Part shown: positions 49,189 to 58,930 of the stretch, piece by piece | Layout of the letters: each line of letters begins with the position of its first letter | Position numbering within the stretch: position 1 is the first letter of the stretch | DNA from: Ciceribacter sp. L1K22 | Lineage (GTDB): Bacteria; Pseudomonadota; Alphaproteobacteria; Rhizobiales; Rhizobiaceae | Length of the DNA: 64,000 nt | Assembly (NCBI RefSeq): GCF_017599385.1 | Contig: NZ_JAGFPK010000001.1 | Coordinates: 2,586,030-2,650,029 of the forward strand | Direction: 5' to 3' | The notes under the pieces: generated by a model | The model's input: only the letters and a program-made list of their open reading frames with translations | Database searches by the model: none | Told to the model about the DNA's origin: nothing | Translations under genes and position numbers: made by a program

Positions 49189-50118
49189 CTATCGCTCGAC
49201 CATATCAGTTTCATGACGACCGGCCACCGCCTCTGTCGCTGCATCCCCATGCGCGAAGACGGCGACGGTTCCGATGACCTCCGGGGCGCTGACGATGCGC
49301 CGGTGACCGCGACCGTTCGCCCATTCGAGGCGAACATGTTCACCTAAACCTTCGTACCTGCGGGCGTGGCGGGGATGGACCTCCTTGTCGTCCTCCGCAT
49401 GGATCACCAGCAAAGGGCGTCCCAGGCGGCGGGCGATTGCAACGGTGTCAAACGCCTCCAGCGTCGTCCCGACCCTGCGCTCCGCGTGGCCGAAAAGACG
49501 CCTCTGCGCCTTGGGCGGCAGACCCACCATGGCGAAGAAATCCTCGAAGATGAACTCGATTTGCGATGGTGCGCCGAGAACAGCGAGCCTGGGCGCCCGC
49601 ACCGCCTCGATGCCCGGGAAAATCCCTCCGGCCGCAACCAGCAGCGACGCGCCACCGAACGAATGGCCGACCGCCGCGTCGAACGGCCCGAGCGTCTTTT
49701 CGACCGCTGCGATCGCCTCGGCCGCCAGCCGCATGTCGAGCGCTCTTCCGTAGGATCGCCCATGGCCTGGCAGATCAAGGACGGTGACGTCGAGGCCGCT
49801 GGCGCGCAACCCCGAAGCCAGACCGGCCAGATATTCCGCCCGCGATCCCCAGCCGTGGATGATCAGGACCCGTGGCGCGTCGTGGCACGAAAGCCTGTAC
49901 GTCATGACGGCGCCCGAGCCGGTCGGGACCGCGACACGCTGCGCGCTGGCGAGCGTCCGCACGCCCTCATCGAACGCCTTGCGGGCCTTTTCGCCTGCCG
50001 GCCGGCGCGACGGTGTCCGGCGGAACAGCCGCCAGGCAAGCCTGCCGGCCAGATCCGGCGCGACCGCACCGAGCCCGCCGACTCCGAGACGGGTGACCTT
50101 GAGCAGAAACGGTGGCAT
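49189..50118 (-). CDS. Alpha/beta-hydrolase
   Basis: A 309-residue hydrolase. The oxyanion segment HGWGSRAEY (near residue 101), the nucleophile elbow GHSFGGAS (near ~170) and the C-terminal GRGHRRI (near ~280) define a catalytic triad with the serine in G-H-S-F-G. An N-terminal hydrophobic patch (FLLKVTRLGVGGLGAV) may be a membrane association. It is divergent from a MarR gene with a palindrome in the 47-base gap, so MarR probably controls it. The substrate is unknown. Confidence 0.82.
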   Translation of the reverse strand: MPPFLLKVTRLGVGGLGAVAPDLAGRLAWRLFRRTPSRRPAGEKARKAFDEGVRTLASAQRVAVPTGSGAVMTYRLSCHDAPRVLIIHGWGSRAEYLAGLASGLRASGLDVTVLDLPGHGRSYGRALDMRLAAEAIAAVEKTLGPFDAAVGHSFGGASLLVAAGGIFPGIEAVRAPRLAVLGAPSQIEFIFEDFFAMVGLPPKAQRRLFGHAERRVGTTLEAFDTVAIARRLGRPLLVIHAEDDKEVHPRHARRYEGLGEHVRLEWANGRGHRRIVSAPEVIGTVAVFAHGDAATEAVAGRHETDMVER

Positions 50119-50137
50119 AGTCGGGACTCCGCAGATA

Positions 50138-50153
50138 TGTTCAACTATGAACA
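50138..50153. promoter_or_regulatory. Palindromic operator between hydrolase and marR genes
   Basis: A perfect inverted repeat TGTTCA (50138-50143) - ACTA - TGAACA (50148-50153) sits in the middle of the 47-base gap between the two divergent start codons. Position and size suit a MarR operator. Binding is inference. Confidence 0.65.
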
Positions 50154-50165
50154 ATAAGAACAAAT

Positions 50166-50633
50166 ATGGACGAAAATCAAGTTCTGCCTTGGGATCATCC
50201 GCGATTTCGCAGCTGGATAGCCGTCGGCCGCGCCTGCCAGATGATGCAACAGGCCCTGTCGCGGGCGCTCGCACCCCTCGACATCAAGCCGCCGCATCTC
50301 GACATTCTCGTCAACCTCTACCGTTTCGAGGGCATCTCGCAGCAGGAACTGGCCCGCAAGCTTCTGGTCGGCCGCTCCAACATGAGCATGCTGCTGCCGC
50401 AGATGGAAAAGCGCGGACTGGTGGAGCGTCGCGGCGATCCGGCCGACAAACGCGTCCTGCGGCTTTATTTGACGGAGAGCGGGAACGCTCTGACCCGCAA
50501 GGCGATGGTCATCCAGACGGAACTGATCGAAGCGACGCTGTCGGCCACCCCGCTCGAAGAATGCCTTGCCATGGCCGAAGTGATGGAGGCGCTGACCCGC
50601 CGGTTGCAGTCCGAGGAGAAGTTAGCCTGCTGA
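50166..50633 (+). CDS. MarR-family transcriptional regulator
   Basis: A 155-residue winged-helix regulator. The DNA-binding part runs FEGISQQELARKLLVGRSNM (helix-turn-helix) followed by RGDPADKRVLRLYLT (wing). The dimer helices flank it. It is divergent from the hydrolase gene; the TGTTCA-N4-TGAACA palindrome in the gap suggests autoregulation and control of the hydrolase. The inducer is unknown. Confidence 0.92.
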   Translation: MDENQVLPWDHPRFRSWIAVGRACQMMQQALSRALAPLDIKPPHLDILVNLYRFEGISQQELARKLLVGRSNMSMLLPQMEKRGLVERRGDPADKRVLRLYLTESGNALTRKAMVIQTELIEATLSATPLEECLAMAEVMEALTRRLQSEEKLAC

Positions 50634-50636
50634 CGC

Positions 50637-51221
50637 TCAGTTGTGGTGATCAACCACAACTTTCTCCAGACGTCGATCCGGCACGATCCACATCAGGGCG
50701 ACGACCGCGTAGAGACCGTAGGATATCAGCGGAGACACGAAGGCCAGAGCAATGGCCGTCACGTATATCACAGGCGAGATCAGTCCTTTTACGTCCCGAC
50801 CAAGGGCCGATCTTAGGGCGTCCCGCCGGGACGACGAGTCGATGATCTGCACCTGGAGAATCTTGTAGGCGATCGCCGCCATCAGCATGACCGCACCGTA
50901 GCAGGCGGCCGGCATCGCGGCGCCATGCGACTCTCCCACCCAGCCGGTGACGAATGGCACGAGAGACAGCCAGAACAGCAGATGCATATTGGCCCACATC
51001 TCGCGCGCCGTGGTCCGCCCGCAGAACGTCAGGAGATGATGGTGATTGTTCCAGTAGATCGCCACATAGACGAAGCTCAGCACGTAGCTGAGAAATACCG
51101 GTAGAAGCGGAATGAGATTAGCGAGGTCCTCGCCGTGCGGAACCTTGAGCTCCAGCACCATGATGGTGATAACGATCGCAAGCACCCCGTCACTGAATGC
51201 TTCCAGTCGTGCCGTACTCAT
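50637..51221 (-). CDS. TMEM175-like potassium channel-family protein (DUF1211)
   Basis: A 194-residue membrane protein. It starts with RLEAFSDGVLAIVITIMVLELKVP, the FSDGVxAI motif of the DUF1211/TMEM175 family whose bacterial members form potassium-selective tetramers. Six hydrophobic segments can be counted. Only three bases separate its stop from that of the convergent marR gene, a tail-to-tail arrangement. Channel activity is inferred from family knowledge. Confidence 0.87.
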   Translation of the reverse strand: MSTARLEAFSDGVLAIVITIMVLELKVPHGEDLANLIPLLPVFLSYVLSFVYVAIYWNNHHHLLTFCGRTTAREMWANMHLLFWLSLVPFVTGWVGESHGAAMPAACYGAVMLMAAIAYKILQVQIIDSSSRRDALRSALGRDVKGLISPVIYVTAIALAFVSPLISYGLYAVVALMWIVPDRRLEKVVVDHHN

Positions 51222-51244
51222 GACGCTCTCCCTCGCCCGTGTCG

Positions 51245-51607
51245 TCAGCGAGGATCGCGGCTGAGCCCCTTTTCCGCAAGTGCCTTTTCATAGTCGGCGA
51301 ATTTTTCAGCGCCACTCTCCCCGAGCTCGCCGAGATAGGCCCAGGTAAAGATGCCGCTGTCGTGACCGTCGTCGAAACCGATGCGCACCGCATAATTGCC
51401 GGTCGGCGTCATCGAGGCGATCGCGACCAGACGTTTTCCGGGCACGGTAACGCCCTGCCCCGGCCCGTGACCCTGCACCTCCGCCGAGGGAGATAGAACC
51501 CGCAGCATTTCGGCCGGAAGCGCGTAGGACGCCCCGTCATTGAAACTGACTGTCAGGGTTCGCCTGTCCTTGGAAACCTTGAGTTCGGTCGGCCAGATGT
51601 CGGTCAT
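51245..51607 (-). CDS. DUF971 (gamma-butyrobetaine hydroxylase N-terminal-like) protein
   Basis: A 120-residue protein consisting of a DUF971 domain: WPTELKVSKDRRTLTVSFND, LPAEMLRVLSPSAEVQGHG, and IGFDDGHDSGIFTWAYLGELG. Single-domain members occur near Fe-S or molybdenum cofactor genes in several bacteria; here moaA is the divergent neighbour. The start at ATG 51607 gives the full domain; the upstream extension to 51766 has no support. Confidence 0.85.
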   Translation of the reverse strand: MTDIWPTELKVSKDRRTLTVSFNDGASYALPAEMLRVLSPSAEVQGHGPGQGVTVPGKRLVAIASMTPTGNYAVRIGFDDGHDSGIFTWAYLGELGESGAEKFADYEKALAEKGLSRDPR

Positions 51608-51752
51608 GAGCGCAATATCCCGCGAGTTTTCAGAGGCAGACCTAGTCGCCGCACGACCGCCGCGCAAGAGATTTTGAACCGATTGCACGTACCCTTCCTT
51701 GACCGGATTGCCCGCAAGTCCCAGATTAGCCGCAAGCGTAGGGAGACATGCC

Positions 51753-52802
51753 TTGGACAACAGCATTGCGGCCTTTCGGGAGGGAAAACCTCTTGCCGCC
51801 GCCGAAGGACCGATGATCGACCCGTTCGGACGCGCGGTGACCTATCTCAGGGTCTCCGTCACCGACCGTTGCGATTTCCGCTGCACCTATTGCATGGCGG
51901 AGAACATGTCCTTTCTTCCCAAGAAGGATCTGCTGACGCTGGAAGAGCTGGACAGGCTCTGTTCTGCCTTCATCGCCAAGGGCGTGCGCAAGCTGCGCCT
52001 GACCGGCGGCGAGCCGCTGGTGCGCAAGAACATCATGTACCTGGTACGCCAGCTCGGCCGCCATATCGAGGCGGGTTCGCTCGACGAACTGACGCTGACG
52101 ACGAACGGCTCGCAACTTGTCCGCTTCGCCACCGAACTTTATGACTGCGGCGTCCGCCGCATCAACGTTTCCCTCGACACGCTTGACCCGGCCAAGTTCC
52201 GCGCGATTACCCGCTGGGGCGAGTTCGACAAGGTCATGGAAGGCATCGAGGCCGCCCAGTCTGCCGGCCTGAAGGTGAAACTGAACGCGGTTGCCTTGAA
52301 GGGCTTCAACGAGGACGAACTGCCGGAGATGCTTCGTTTCGCCCATGGCCGGGGCATGGACCTGACCCTGATCGAGACCATGCCCATGGGCGAGATCGAC
52401 GAGGATCGCACGGACCAGTATCTACCGCTCTCCGAAGTGCGGGCCCGGCTCGCCGAAACCTTCACTCTGAAGGACAACCTCTTCCGCACCGGCGGGCCCG
52501 CGCGCTATGTCGACGTCGCCGAAACGGGCGGACGGCTGGGCTTCATCACGCCGATGACCCATAATTTCTGCGAGAGCTGCAACCGCGTCCGCCTCACCTG
52601 CACCGGAACGCTCTACATGTGCCTGGGGCAGAACGACGCGGCGGACCTGCGGACAGCGCTCAGGGCGTCCGATGATGACGCCTACCTTCACAGCGTCATA
52701 GACGAGGCGATCCTGCGCAAACCGAAGGGCCACGACTTCATCATCGACAGGGAGCATCGCCGCCCGGCTGTCGCGCGCCACATGAGCGTCACCGGCGGCT
52801 GA
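51753..52802 (+). CDS. moaA: GTP 3',8-cyclase (molybdenum cofactor synthesis)
   Basis: MoaA is a radical SAM enzyme that converts GTP to 3',8-cyclo-GTP in molybdopterin synthesis. I start it at TTG 51753 with GGGAG eight bases upstream, giving 349 residues, the usual rhizobial length. The N-terminal SAM cluster is Cys40-x3-Cys44-x2-Cys47 (CDFRCTYC). The second cluster is in the C-terminal [18 protein letters not shown] segment, and the protein ends in the required Gly-Gly. Other moa genes are absent, but mobA/mobB lie 5 kb downstream. Confidence 0.95.
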   Translation: MDNSIAAFREGKPLAAAEGPMIDPFGRAVTYLRVSVTDRCDFRCTYCMAENMSFLPKKDLLTLEELDRLCSAFIAKGVRKLRLTGGEPLVRKNIMYLVRQLGRHIEAGSLDELTLTTNGSQLVRFATELYDCGVRRINVSLDTLDPAKFRAITRWGEFDKVMEGIEAAQSAGLKVKLNAVALKGFNEDELPEMLRFAHGRGMDLTLIETMPMGEIDEDRTDQYLPLSEVRARLAETFTLKDNLFRTGGPARYVDVAETGGRLGFITPMTHNFCESCNRVRLTCTGTLYMCLGQNDAADLRTALRASDDDAYLHSVIDEAILRKPKGHDFIIDREHRRPAVARHMSVTGG

Positions 52803-52820
52803 GCGCCGCCGGCGGATACC

Positions 52821-55355
52821 TCACGCGCTTCGGCGGAACGCGGTCTCCGAGATACCGGGCGTCTCGGTCTGGAAATGCCCGACCTTCTGCATCAATACGT
52901 CGACGCGCTGGCGAAGCCCGTGGATTTCGGCATTGTTTTCCTCGACCATCGCCGCGTTCTGCTGGGTGATCAGCTCGACGTCGCGCACCGCGCTGGTAAC
53001 CTCGCTGATGCCGGTCGACTGTTCGCGGGTTGCCGACGAGATGGTTTCCACCAGCCCCTGAACCTCTTCCACCTGGTCGATGATGGACCGTAGCGCAGCG
53101 CCGGTGTTTTCCACGAGCTCGACGCCGGTCTTCACCTGGTCGCCACTGACGGAAATCAGCGACTTGATCTCCTTCGCCGCATTGGCACAGCGCTGGGCAA
53201 GATCGCGGACTTCCTGGGCCACGACGGCGAAGCCGCGACCCGCCTCTCCGGCACGGGCAGCCTCGACGCCGGCGTTGAGTGCCAGCAAGTTTGTCTGGAA
53301 CGAGATTTCGTCGATGACGCCGATGATCGTCGAGATTTTCTCAGACGACTGGCTGATCGCGGCCATGGCATCGACGGCCCGCCGAACCACGACACCCGAC
53401 TGTCGTGCATGTTCGCGCGCAGCCGTGACCGATTGCGCCGTCCGCGCGGCACCGTCGGCGGTGGAGCGCACCACTTCGCCGAGATGCGAGAGCGCCCGCA
53501 CGCTCTCCTCCAGTGCGGCCGCCTGCTGTTCGGTGCGGCGCGCCAGATCGTCGGCCGAAGCCGCGAGGTTTTCCGTGCCGGCATTGATGTCGCTGCTGGC
53601 GCCGCGAACCTCGTCGATGGTCGCCCGGAGCGCCTCGACCGCCTGGTTGTAGGTGGTCGCCATGGCGCGGAAGTCGGCCGGCAGGTCGTTGCGCATGGAC
53701 GCATGCAACTGGCCGCGGGCAAGCGCCTCCAGAACAGAGGAAAGGGCATCGAGCGCCGCTCTCTGGTCCGCTTCGACCTGCGCCCGTTCGCGGGCGCGCT
53801 GCTCGTTCTCTTCCGCCGACCGTTGCCGCGAGGCGGCGGCCTCCTCCTCGAGGCGGCGGTTTTCAAGGGCGGCATCGCGGAACACCGTGACGGACCGCAC
53901 CATGTCGCCGATCTCGTCGCCGCGATTGCGACCGTCGATCGGGACCGACAGATCGCCGCTTGCGAGCCTGGACATGACGCCGGTGATGCGTTTGAGCGGC
54001 GCGCGCAGCGTCTCGATCAGCATCAAGCCGCCGACGATCGCCAGAAGCGTGCCGACGACCATCGTGACCACCGAGATCGTCGCGGACCGCTCGCTGTCTT
54101 CCTTGCCAATTTCCTGGGCTTGGCTGACGAAATCGCGCAGCGCAGCCATGGCGGCGGCAACCTGCGCGTTCGTCGCAAGCCGCTGTTCATCCCACGCCTT
54201 GCCGGCGTCAAGCAGCGCCTGCGAACCCGTCTCGATGGCAGCGACACGCGGCGCGATCTTCTGCGGAAAGTCGCGCAATGCCGCGTTCTTCGCGCCAAGT
54301 ACGGAAATCCGCCCCGCCATGTCGGTCAGCGACGCAAGATTGGCGAGCACGGCGGCGCGGGTCTCGCCCTGCGGATTGCCGCGCATCTGCTGGATCCGCA
54401 GCTCAAGTGTCGCGATCTGCAGCGCGGCGGCGTCCACGAGGCTCATGAGTTCGCGCTGATCGATGACCAGCTTGTTGAGGCCGACGAAACGGTCAGCCGC
54501 GATATCGGTGTTCTTGGCCGCCTGCAGCGTGATCTTCTGCTCGATCTGCACAAGCTCGGACAGGACGCGCGACAGAGCCTGCGCCTTGGTATCCTCCGGC
54601 TCGCTCCCCTGGAGCAGCGCATCGATCTTGCCCATGGCGCCCTCCACCTCGGCGATCAGGGCCATGCCCTTCTTCGAGGCGATCGCCTTGGCTTTCGCGA
54701 TATCCTTGTTGACCGGGCCTGCGAACTTCGTCGCCTCCTCGATCTGTTCGGCCGGAGTGAAAGCCATCTGCACGCCGGCGCGCAGCTTGCCGAGCCGGTC
54801 GATCAGCATCTTGTATCCGGATGCGTCGAACAGCAGTTCCTTGGCAAAGGTTTCCTTGTCGGAAATCTCCTTGCGCACGAAATCCACCTGCTTGACGATC
54901 TGCTGGCCGTCGCCCTGGAGCTGCGCGAACGCCTCGGCAAGCCCTGCATCGAGCGCCGCGCGCTCGCTTTCGGTCTGCCACATCGTGGCGGCCTGCTGGC
55001 GCATCCGCTCCGGCAATGCGCGCAGATCCTCAAGATCGGCGCGTTCGGCCTGCTCGGCGATGACACCGTCAAGCACGGTCAGGCCGCTCTGCTGAGCGTC
55101 AACTGCGGCGAGAAAAGCATCCCGGCTGCCTTCCGTCGGCTCAAGGCTGAACTCCTGCAAACCCTGCTGCACGCGTTCGAGATCACTGATGTTGCCAATG
55201 GTGGCGCGGGTAACCGTCATATGGCCGTTGAGCATCGTGGCAGTCCGGTAACCCAGAAGTCCGACGCCGGCCATCAGAAGAACGAGAGGAACGACGAAAA
55301 GCAATACTTTGGTGACGATCCTGCGGCTCTGCAGGAGGCGATCGATAAAATTCAT
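52821..55355 (-). CDS. Methyl-accepting chemotaxis protein with large helical sensor domain
   Basis: An 844-residue chemoreceptor. TM1 lies at ~15-37, a long (~370-residue) helical extracytoplasmic region rich in Gln/Glu/Ala follows, and TM2 (~410-430, [17 protein letters not shown]) leads to a HAMP unit ([20 protein letters not shown]). The signalling domain has [23 protein letters not shown] and [16 protein letters not shown]. It ends FRRSA without a tethering pentapeptide. GAGGG precedes ATG 55355. The ligand is unknown. Confidence 0.92.
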   Translation of the reverse strand: MNFIDRLLQSRRIVTKVLLFVVPLVLLMAGVGLLGYRTATMLNGHMTVTRATIGNISDLERVQQGLQEFSLEPTEGSRDAFLAAVDAQQSGLTVLDGVIAEQAERADLEDLRALPERMRQQAATMWQTESERAALDAGLAEAFAQLQGDGQQIVKQVDFVRKEISDKETFAKELLFDASGYKMLIDRLGKLRAGVQMAFTPAEQIEEATKFAGPVNKDIAKAKAIASKKGMALIAEVEGAMGKIDALLQGSEPEDTKAQALSRVLSELVQIEQKITLQAAKNTDIAADRFVGLNKLVIDQRELMSLVDAAALQIATLELRIQQMRGNPQGETRAAVLANLASLTDMAGRISVLGAKNAALRDFPQKIAPRVAAIETGSQALLDAGKAWDEQRLATNAQVAAAMAALRDFVSQAQEIGKEDSERSATISVVTMVVGTLLAIVGGLMLIETLRAPLKRITGVMSRLASGDLSVPIDGRNRGDEIGDMVRSVTVFRDAALENRRLEEEAAASRQRSAEENEQRARERAQVEADQRAALDALSSVLEALARGQLHASMRNDLPADFRAMATTYNQAVEALRATIDEVRGASSDINAGTENLAASADDLARRTEQQAAALEESVRALSHLGEVVRSTADGAARTAQSVTAAREHARQSGVVVRRAVDAMAAISQSSEKISTIIGVIDEISFQTNLLALNAGVEAARAGEAGRGFAVVAQEVRDLAQRCANAAKEIKSLISVSGDQVKTGVELVENTGAALRSIIDQVEEVQGLVETISSATREQSTGISEVTSAVRDVELITQQNAAMVEENNAEIHGLRQRVDVLMQKVGHFQTETPGISETAFRRSA

Positions 55356-55593
55356 GAGGGCCCTCGGCAATATCAACCGACGGCAGCCATGCATCGGCCG
55401 GTCGTCGAACGGGCATAAACCCGCCTCATGCGGGTCGTGCCAGCTTTGCGAGCGAAGTTTGAACAAAGGTTAAACCGGAAGCAGAGTTTTCGCAGTGCAG
55501 CACATTTTCTTGGTGTCCCGATCCCAAAAAGGCGGTTTCGCCATCTCACCGCTTGGTCTACAAGAACCGGCGCAATTGAGAATCTGGTAAGAC

Positions 55594-56505
55594 ATGGCCT
55601 TTTCCGACAATACCCGCGGCGCTCTCCTGATGTCGCTCGCCATGGCTGGCTTCACCTTCAATGACGCGCTGACCAAGACGCTGACTGATGACCTGAATGT
55701 CGGGCAGATCATGTTCGTGCGCGGCGTGATGATGACGATACTCGTCTTCGCGCTGGCAAGACGTTTGGGCGGTTTCGCGCCGATCCGGACCGTCATGCAG
55801 CCGATGGTCCTGGCACGGGTGGCGCTGGAATGCGCCGCGACCATTCTCTTCCTGTCGGCGCTCGGACTGCTGCCGCTCAGCAGCGTGTCGGCGGTGCTGC
55901 AATCCATGCCGCTCGTTGTCACGGTTGGCGCAGCACTCTTCCTGCGCGAACCGGTCGGCTGGCATCGCTGGACGGCGATCATCATCGGCTTCGGCGGCAT
56001 GCTGCTGATTATCCGCCCTGGTCCGGAAGGGTTCCAGCCGGCATCGGTCCTACTTCTGATCTGTGTGTGCTGCACCGCCGGACGCGACCTCGTCACCAAG
56101 AGGATCGGCCCCACCGTACCGTCCGTGATGGTGACCTTGCTCACCGCCATCGCCGCCATCGTCATCGGCGCCGCGCTGATCGTGCCTCTCGGCGGGTGGC
56201 GCCCGCTCACGGCATCGGCGGTCGGTGTCCTGGCAATCGCCGCCGTCCTTCTCGTCGTGGCGCACCAGGCGATCGTCATGGCCATGCGCACGGCGGAAGT
56301 CTCCTTCGTCGCGCCGTTCCGCTACACGAGCCTCATCTGGGCGGTCGCGATCGGCATCGTGTTCTTCGGCGAGACGATCAACATTCCGACCGCCTTCGGC
56401 GCTGTCATCGTGATCTGCTCGGGCCTCTACACCTTCTACCGCGAAAACAAGCGCAAGAACGCCCGGCCCATCAGCCAGTCGTCCCGTCCGGGATCACCTT
56501 TGTGA
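55594..56505 (+). CDS. DMT-superfamily (EamA) transporter
   Basis: A 303-residue membrane protein with ten hydrophobic segments arranged as two EamA repeats: the first runs from ALLMSLAMAGFTFNDALTKT, the second from CCTAGRDLVTKRIGPT. The typical GEPLxxxxxxGxxLIxxGv pattern is seen in FFGETINIPTAFGAVIVICSGL near the end. The substrate is unknown; relatives export amino acids or metabolites. It is followed by the Bcr/CflA gene after 34 bases, likely one transcript. Confidence 0.87.
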   Translation: MAFSDNTRGALLMSLAMAGFTFNDALTKTLTDDLNVGQIMFVRGVMMTILVFALARRLGGFAPIRTVMQPMVLARVALECAATILFLSALGLLPLSSVSAVLQSMPLVVTVGAALFLREPVGWHRWTAIIIGFGGMLLIIRPGPEGFQPASVLLLICVCCTAGRDLVTKRIGPTVPSVMVTLLTAIAAIVIGAALIVPLGGWRPLTASAVGVLAIAAVLLVVAHQAIVMAMRTAEVSFVAPFRYTSLIWAVAIGIVFFGETINIPTAFGAVIVICSGLYTFYRENKRKNARPISQSSRPGSPL

Positions 56506-56539
56506 CGAAGATGATAGCGCTGACAGGACACCGACAGAC

Positions 56540-57739
56540 ATGACCGGCGGCCGTTTCCTAGACCGGCGCACGCCGCCGCACATCCTGACCCTCGTGCTGA
56601 TCGCCGGCCTCTCGGCACTGACGATGAACATCTTCCTGCCGTCGCTGCCGGAAATGGCACAGCATTTCGGGGTCGACTATTTCGTGATGCAGTTCGCCGT
56701 CTCCGGCTACCTGACTGGCATCGCCATCCTGCAACTCGGCATCGGACCGTTTTCCGATCGCTTCGGCCGTCGCCCGACGATGATCCTCGGCATCGTCGTC
56801 TTCCTGTTCGCCACCGTCCTCTGCATCGTGGCGCCCTCGGTCACCTGGTTCATGGTCGGACGCCTTCTCCAGACGACCGTCGTGGCCGGCATGGTGCTCT
56901 CGCGCGCCATCGTCCGCGACATGGTGCCGATGGAGGAAGCGGCCTCGATGATCGGCTATGTCACGATGGGTATGACCATCGTGCCGATGATCGGCCCGAC
57001 CGTGGGCGGCGTCCTCAGCGACGTGTTCGGCTGGCAGGCGAATTTCATCGCGCTCGGCGTGGCCGGCCTCATCGTACTGGCGCTCGTGGTCTTCGATCTT
57101 GGGGAGACCAATCGGCAGCGCTCCACGAGTTTCATGGATCAAGTGCGAGCCTGGCCGCAGTTGCTGCTGTCGCCACATTTCTGGGGTTTCACGCTGACGG
57201 CCACCCTGACATCGGGCGCCTTCTTCGCCTTTCTGGGGGGCGCACCATTCATCGGCAGCACGATCCTCAAGCTGTCGCCGAGCGTGCTCGGCATGCAGTT
57301 CTTCTTCGTTGCCGGAGGATATCTGATCGGCAACTTCCTGTCCGGCCGCTACACGCGCCGCTTCGGCATCCCGAACATGATGCTGTGGGGCGCCCTGCTC
57401 TCGGTGGTTGGAACGGTGATCCCGCTGGTGCTGCTGGTCTTGGATTTCCACACGGCGCTGTCCTTCTTCGGTCCGCTGGTTCTGGTCGGGCTTGGCAACG
57501 GCTTGACGCTTCCGAGCGCCAATGCCGGCATGGTAAGCGTCAGGCCGCATCTCGCCGGATCGGCATCCGGTCTCGGTGGCGCCATCACCATGGCCGGTGG
57601 GGCGATGCTGTCCGCCCTCGCCTCGGCGATCCTGACCGAGGAGACCGGCGCTCTTCCGCTTCTGATCGTCATGCTCCTCTGCTCTCTGGCCGCGATCGGC
57701 TCCGTGCTCTATCTTCGCCGCCTGGACGCTCCGGCATAA
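56540..57739 (+). CDS. Bcr/CflA-family multidrug MFS exporter
   Basis: A 399-residue twelve-helix MFS protein. The motif between helices 2 and 3 is GPFSDRFGRRPTMILG, characteristic of drug:H+ antiporters, and the helix-5 motif GPTVGGVLSDVFGW (G-P-x-x-G-G) is motif C of the 12-TM drug exporters. Its start follows the DMT gene and its stop is 16 bases before mobA, so it probably shares their transcript. Confidence 0.88.
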   Translation: MTGGRFLDRRTPPHILTLVLIAGLSALTMNIFLPSLPEMAQHFGVDYFVMQFAVSGYLTGIAILQLGIGPFSDRFGRRPTMILGIVVFLFATVLCIVAPSVTWFMVGRLLQTTVVAGMVLSRAIVRDMVPMEEAASMIGYVTMGMTIVPMIGPTVGGVLSDVFGWQANFIALGVAGLIVLALVVFDLGETNRQRSTSFMDQVRAWPQLLLSPHFWGFTLTATLTSGAFFAFLGGAPFIGSTILKLSPSVLGMQFFFVAGGYLIGNFLSGRYTRRFGIPNMMLWGALLSVVGTVIPLVLLVLDFHTALSFFGPLVLVGLGNGLTLPSANAGMVSVRPHLAGSASGLGGAITMAGGAMLSALASAILTEETGALPLLIVMLLCSLAAIGSVLYLRRLDAPA

Positions 57740-57755
57740 GCGGCAAGGGGAAGGC

Positions 57756-58373
57756 ATGAGAACGCAATCGGTCGACCTCGCTGTGATCCTGGCCGGTGGC
57801 CTTTCCCGCCGCATGGGGCAGGACAAGGCGACGGTATCACTTGCCGGCAAACCGCTCGTCGGTCACGTCATCGACCGCCTGCTGCCACAGGCGCGAACGC
57901 TGGCGATCAACGCACCGGCGCCGCTCGATCTGCCCTATCGGATGCTGCCAGACACAAGATCGGACCGGCCCGGGCCGCTGGCCGGTATTCTCGCGGCCAT
58001 GCGCGAATCCGCGCGCTGTGGTCTGCCGCACGTCCTGACGGTGCCGGTCGACACGCCCTTCCTGCCGACCGACCTTTCGGAACGGCTAGGTGCAAAAGCC
58101 GCGCCGGGTTGCATCGCAGTTGCAAGCTCCGCCGGGCGAAGCCATCCGGTGGTGGCGCTTTGGCCGAGCGCTCTTGCCGAAGATCTGGAGCTTTGGCTGG
58201 CCGACCCGCAAAACCGCAAGGTCACCACCTTCCAGGCCCGCCACCCAAGCATTGTTGTGGAATTTCCGCTGCGCGAGGACCCAGCCCGCCCGCTCGATCC
58301 GTTCTTCAACGTCAACAACGCCGACGATCTCGCGAGGGCGGAACAGATAGTGGAGGCAGGGGGATGGGACTGA
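57756..58373 (+). CDS. mobA: Molybdenum cofactor guanylyltransferase
   Basis: MobA attaches GMP to molybdopterin to form MGD. The 205-residue protein has the nucleotidyltransferase signature LAGGLSRRMGQDKA at residues 12-25 and the DTPFLPTDL motif near ~88. The start ATG 57756 is preceded by AAGG. Its stop overlaps the start region of mobB, a common arrangement. Confidence 0.95.
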   Translation: MRTQSVDLAVILAGGLSRRMGQDKATVSLAGKPLVGHVIDRLLPQARTLAINAPAPLDLPYRMLPDTRSDRPGPLAGILAAMRESARCGLPHVLTVPVDTPFLPTDLSERLGAKAAPGCIAVASSAGRSHPVVALWPSALAEDLELWLADPQNRKVTTFQARHPSIVVEFPLREDPARPLDPFFNVNNADDLARAEQIVEAGGWD

Positions 58374-58882
58374 TGCGTGTCTTCGGCATCGCCGGCTGGA
58401 AGAATTCGGGCAAGACGGGCCTCGCCACGCGCCTCGTCGAGGAATTCACGCGGCGCGGATATCGGATCTCGACCATCAAGCACGCACACCACGACTTCGA
58501 CATCGACAAGGTCGGCGCCGACAGCTGGCGGCATCGCCATGCCGGCGCCCACGAAGTGGTGATCGTCTCCGGCACCCGCTACGCCATCATGCACGAATTG
58601 CGCGGCGCGCCCGAACCGAGCTTCGAGGAAATCCTCGGCCGCATCGGTCCCTGTGACCTTGTGCTGATCGAAGGTTACAAGCGCGAACCCGTTCCGAAGA
58701 TCGAGGCGCGACGCTTAGAGGCTGCCAAGCGCGAGCCCTTGGCGCCGACCGATCCGCATATCGTCGCCATTGCAGCCGACCACGCCGTCACCAACACCGA
58801 CCTTCCGGTCTTCGATCTCGACGACACCGTCGCCGTGGCCGATTTCATCGCACGCATCACCGGACTGCCGCCGCGCACGTGA
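58364..58882 (+). CDS. mobB: Molybdopterin-guanine dinucleotide biosynthesis GTPase
   Basis: A 172-residue GTP-binding protein that assists MobA. The P-loop is GWKNSGKT at residues 11-18; the region VLIEGYKREPVPKIE near ~105 and HDFDIDKVGADSWRH near ~45 are characteristic. I start it at ATG 58364 (GGAGG seven bases upstream); an ATG at 58373, which overlaps the mobA stop, is an alternative. The mobA and mobB frames overlap by 10 bases. Confidence 0.92.
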   Translation: MGLMRVFGIAGWKNSGKTGLATRLVEEFTRRGYRISTIKHAHHDFDIDKVGADSWRHRHAGAHEVVIVSGTRYAIMHELRGAPEPSFEEILGRIGPCDLVLIEGYKREPVPKIEARRLEAAKREPLAPTDPHIVAIAADHAVTNTDLPVFDLDDTVAVADFIARITGLPPRT

Positions 58883-58908
58883 AAAAGCCGCCGGATCGCT
58901 CCGGCGGC
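58882..58908 (-). terminator. Intrinsic terminator after the OmpA-family gene
   Basis: The stem GCCGCCGGA (58887-58895) / TCCGGCGGC (58900-58908) has a 4-base loop; on the minus strand it runs into TTTTTC. It lies 22 bases after the OmpA gene stop. Confidence 0.85.
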
Positions 58909-58930
58909 CAGGTCTTGGCGTCTGTGCCGA

